Of a stretch of 6,161 nt of DNA, positions 6,080 through 6,161 are shown in pieces; positions within the stretch are counted from its first letter, which is position 1; every line of letters begins with the position of its first letter. The DNA comes from Sulfitobacter sp. (lineage in GTDB: Bacteria; Pseudomonadota; Alphaproteobacteria; Rhodobacterales; Rhodobacteraceae). The notes beneath the pieces are model-generated. The model ran no database searches. It was not told the DNA's origin and saw only the letters and a program-made list of their open reading frames with translations. Location of the stretch: contig JAGXHD010000199.1 of NCBI GenBank assembly GCA_024636395.1, positions 1 to 6,161 of the forward strand. Direction: 5' to 3'. The translations under genes and the position numbers were made by a program.

Positions 6080-6161
6080 GGTTCTGTCGCAAATTTCAGA
6101 TAGGTTGAGACCTGGCTTACGCTGGACATAATTATGCTGCGAGCTGGGCGAACTGCTGGAA
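6080..6161 (-). mobile_element. End of an IS6-family insertion sequence (partial)
   Basis: GGTTCTGTCGCAAA (6080-6093) matches the 14-bp IS26 terminal repeat GGCACTGTTGCAAA at 11 of 14 positions, including the outer GG and the inner GCAAA. Running inward, a minus-strand reading frame ends at 6132, about 52 nt from the tip, as expected for the transposase-end side of an IS6 element. The element continues beyond the window, so its full length and second terminal repeat cannot be seen. IS6 elements transpose replicatively and often form cointegrates or flank accessory segments. Confidence 0.65.
6132..6161 (-). CDS. IS6-family transposase, last codons (partial)
   Basis: Only nine C-terminal codons and the TAA stop (6134-6132) are inside the window, reading FQQFAQLAA. 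The fragment is too short to classify alone. The call rests on its distance and orientation relative to the IS6-type terminal repeat at 6080-6093. If correct, the rest is a DDE transposase of about 230-240 residues encoded beyond the right edge. Confidence 0.45.
   Translation of the reverse strand, partial: FQQFAQLAA

Overview
The window carries most of a Nit1C-type gene cluster (the 'nitrogen starvation' or MSMEG_0565-0572 / sll0783-sll0787 locus) on the minus strand. A MocR/GntR-type regulator gene diverges from it on the plus strand, and the inner end of an IS6-family insertion sequence lies at the right edge. Moderate GC content, GGAGG-type ribosome binding sites, protein style and the IS6-type end suggest an alphaproteobacterium, plausibly a Rhodobacteraceae/roseobacter. 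This is inference; there is no rRNA or other marker gene to prove it.

Layout, in order of transcription from about 4333 down to 1 (minus strand): a small DsrE-like MSMEG_0572/Sll0783 family protein (4333-3851, nitB); a 54-nt gap holding a GC-rich hairpin; a Nit6803-clade nitrilase with an intact Glu-Lys-Cys triad (3796-2831, nitC); a radical SAM enzyme of the MSMEG_0568 family (2829-1705, nitD); a GNAT acetyltransferase (1708-1166, nitE); an AIR-synthase-like (PurM/SelD/ThiL fold) protein (best start 1169, to 195, nitF); and the first 67 codons of an MSMEG_0570 family protein (202 to beyond base 1, nitG). The last four junctions are a 1-nt gap, two ATGA overlaps and an 8-nt overlap, so nitC to nitG form one translationally coupled unit. 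The usual next gene, a flavin-dependent oxidoreductase (nitH, MSMEG_0569), would lie beyond base 1.

From 4334 to 4582 is an AT-rich divergent control region. On the plus strand, 4583-5944 encodes a complete MocR protein: an N-terminal winged helix-turn-helix joined to a fold-type I aminotransferase domain that keeps its PLP lysine. Its position makes it the best local candidate for the cluster's regulator. This differs from the sigma54-dependent activator NitA known beside the cluster in a cyanide-assimilating Pseudomonas. Bases 5945-6079 show no gene. From 6080 to the edge is one terminal inverted repeat and the last codons of an IS6-family transposase, which points to an accessory or rearranged setting.

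How the genes work together: in other bacteria this cluster is tied to growth on cyanide and nitriles and to nitrogen-starvation responses, but the full reaction sequence and end product cannot be read from the sequence. The mix of nitrilase, radical SAM enzyme, acetyltransferase, ATP-dependent AIR-synthase-like enzyme and (outside the window) flavoprotein looks like a biosynthetic or conversion pathway rather than a lone hydrolase.
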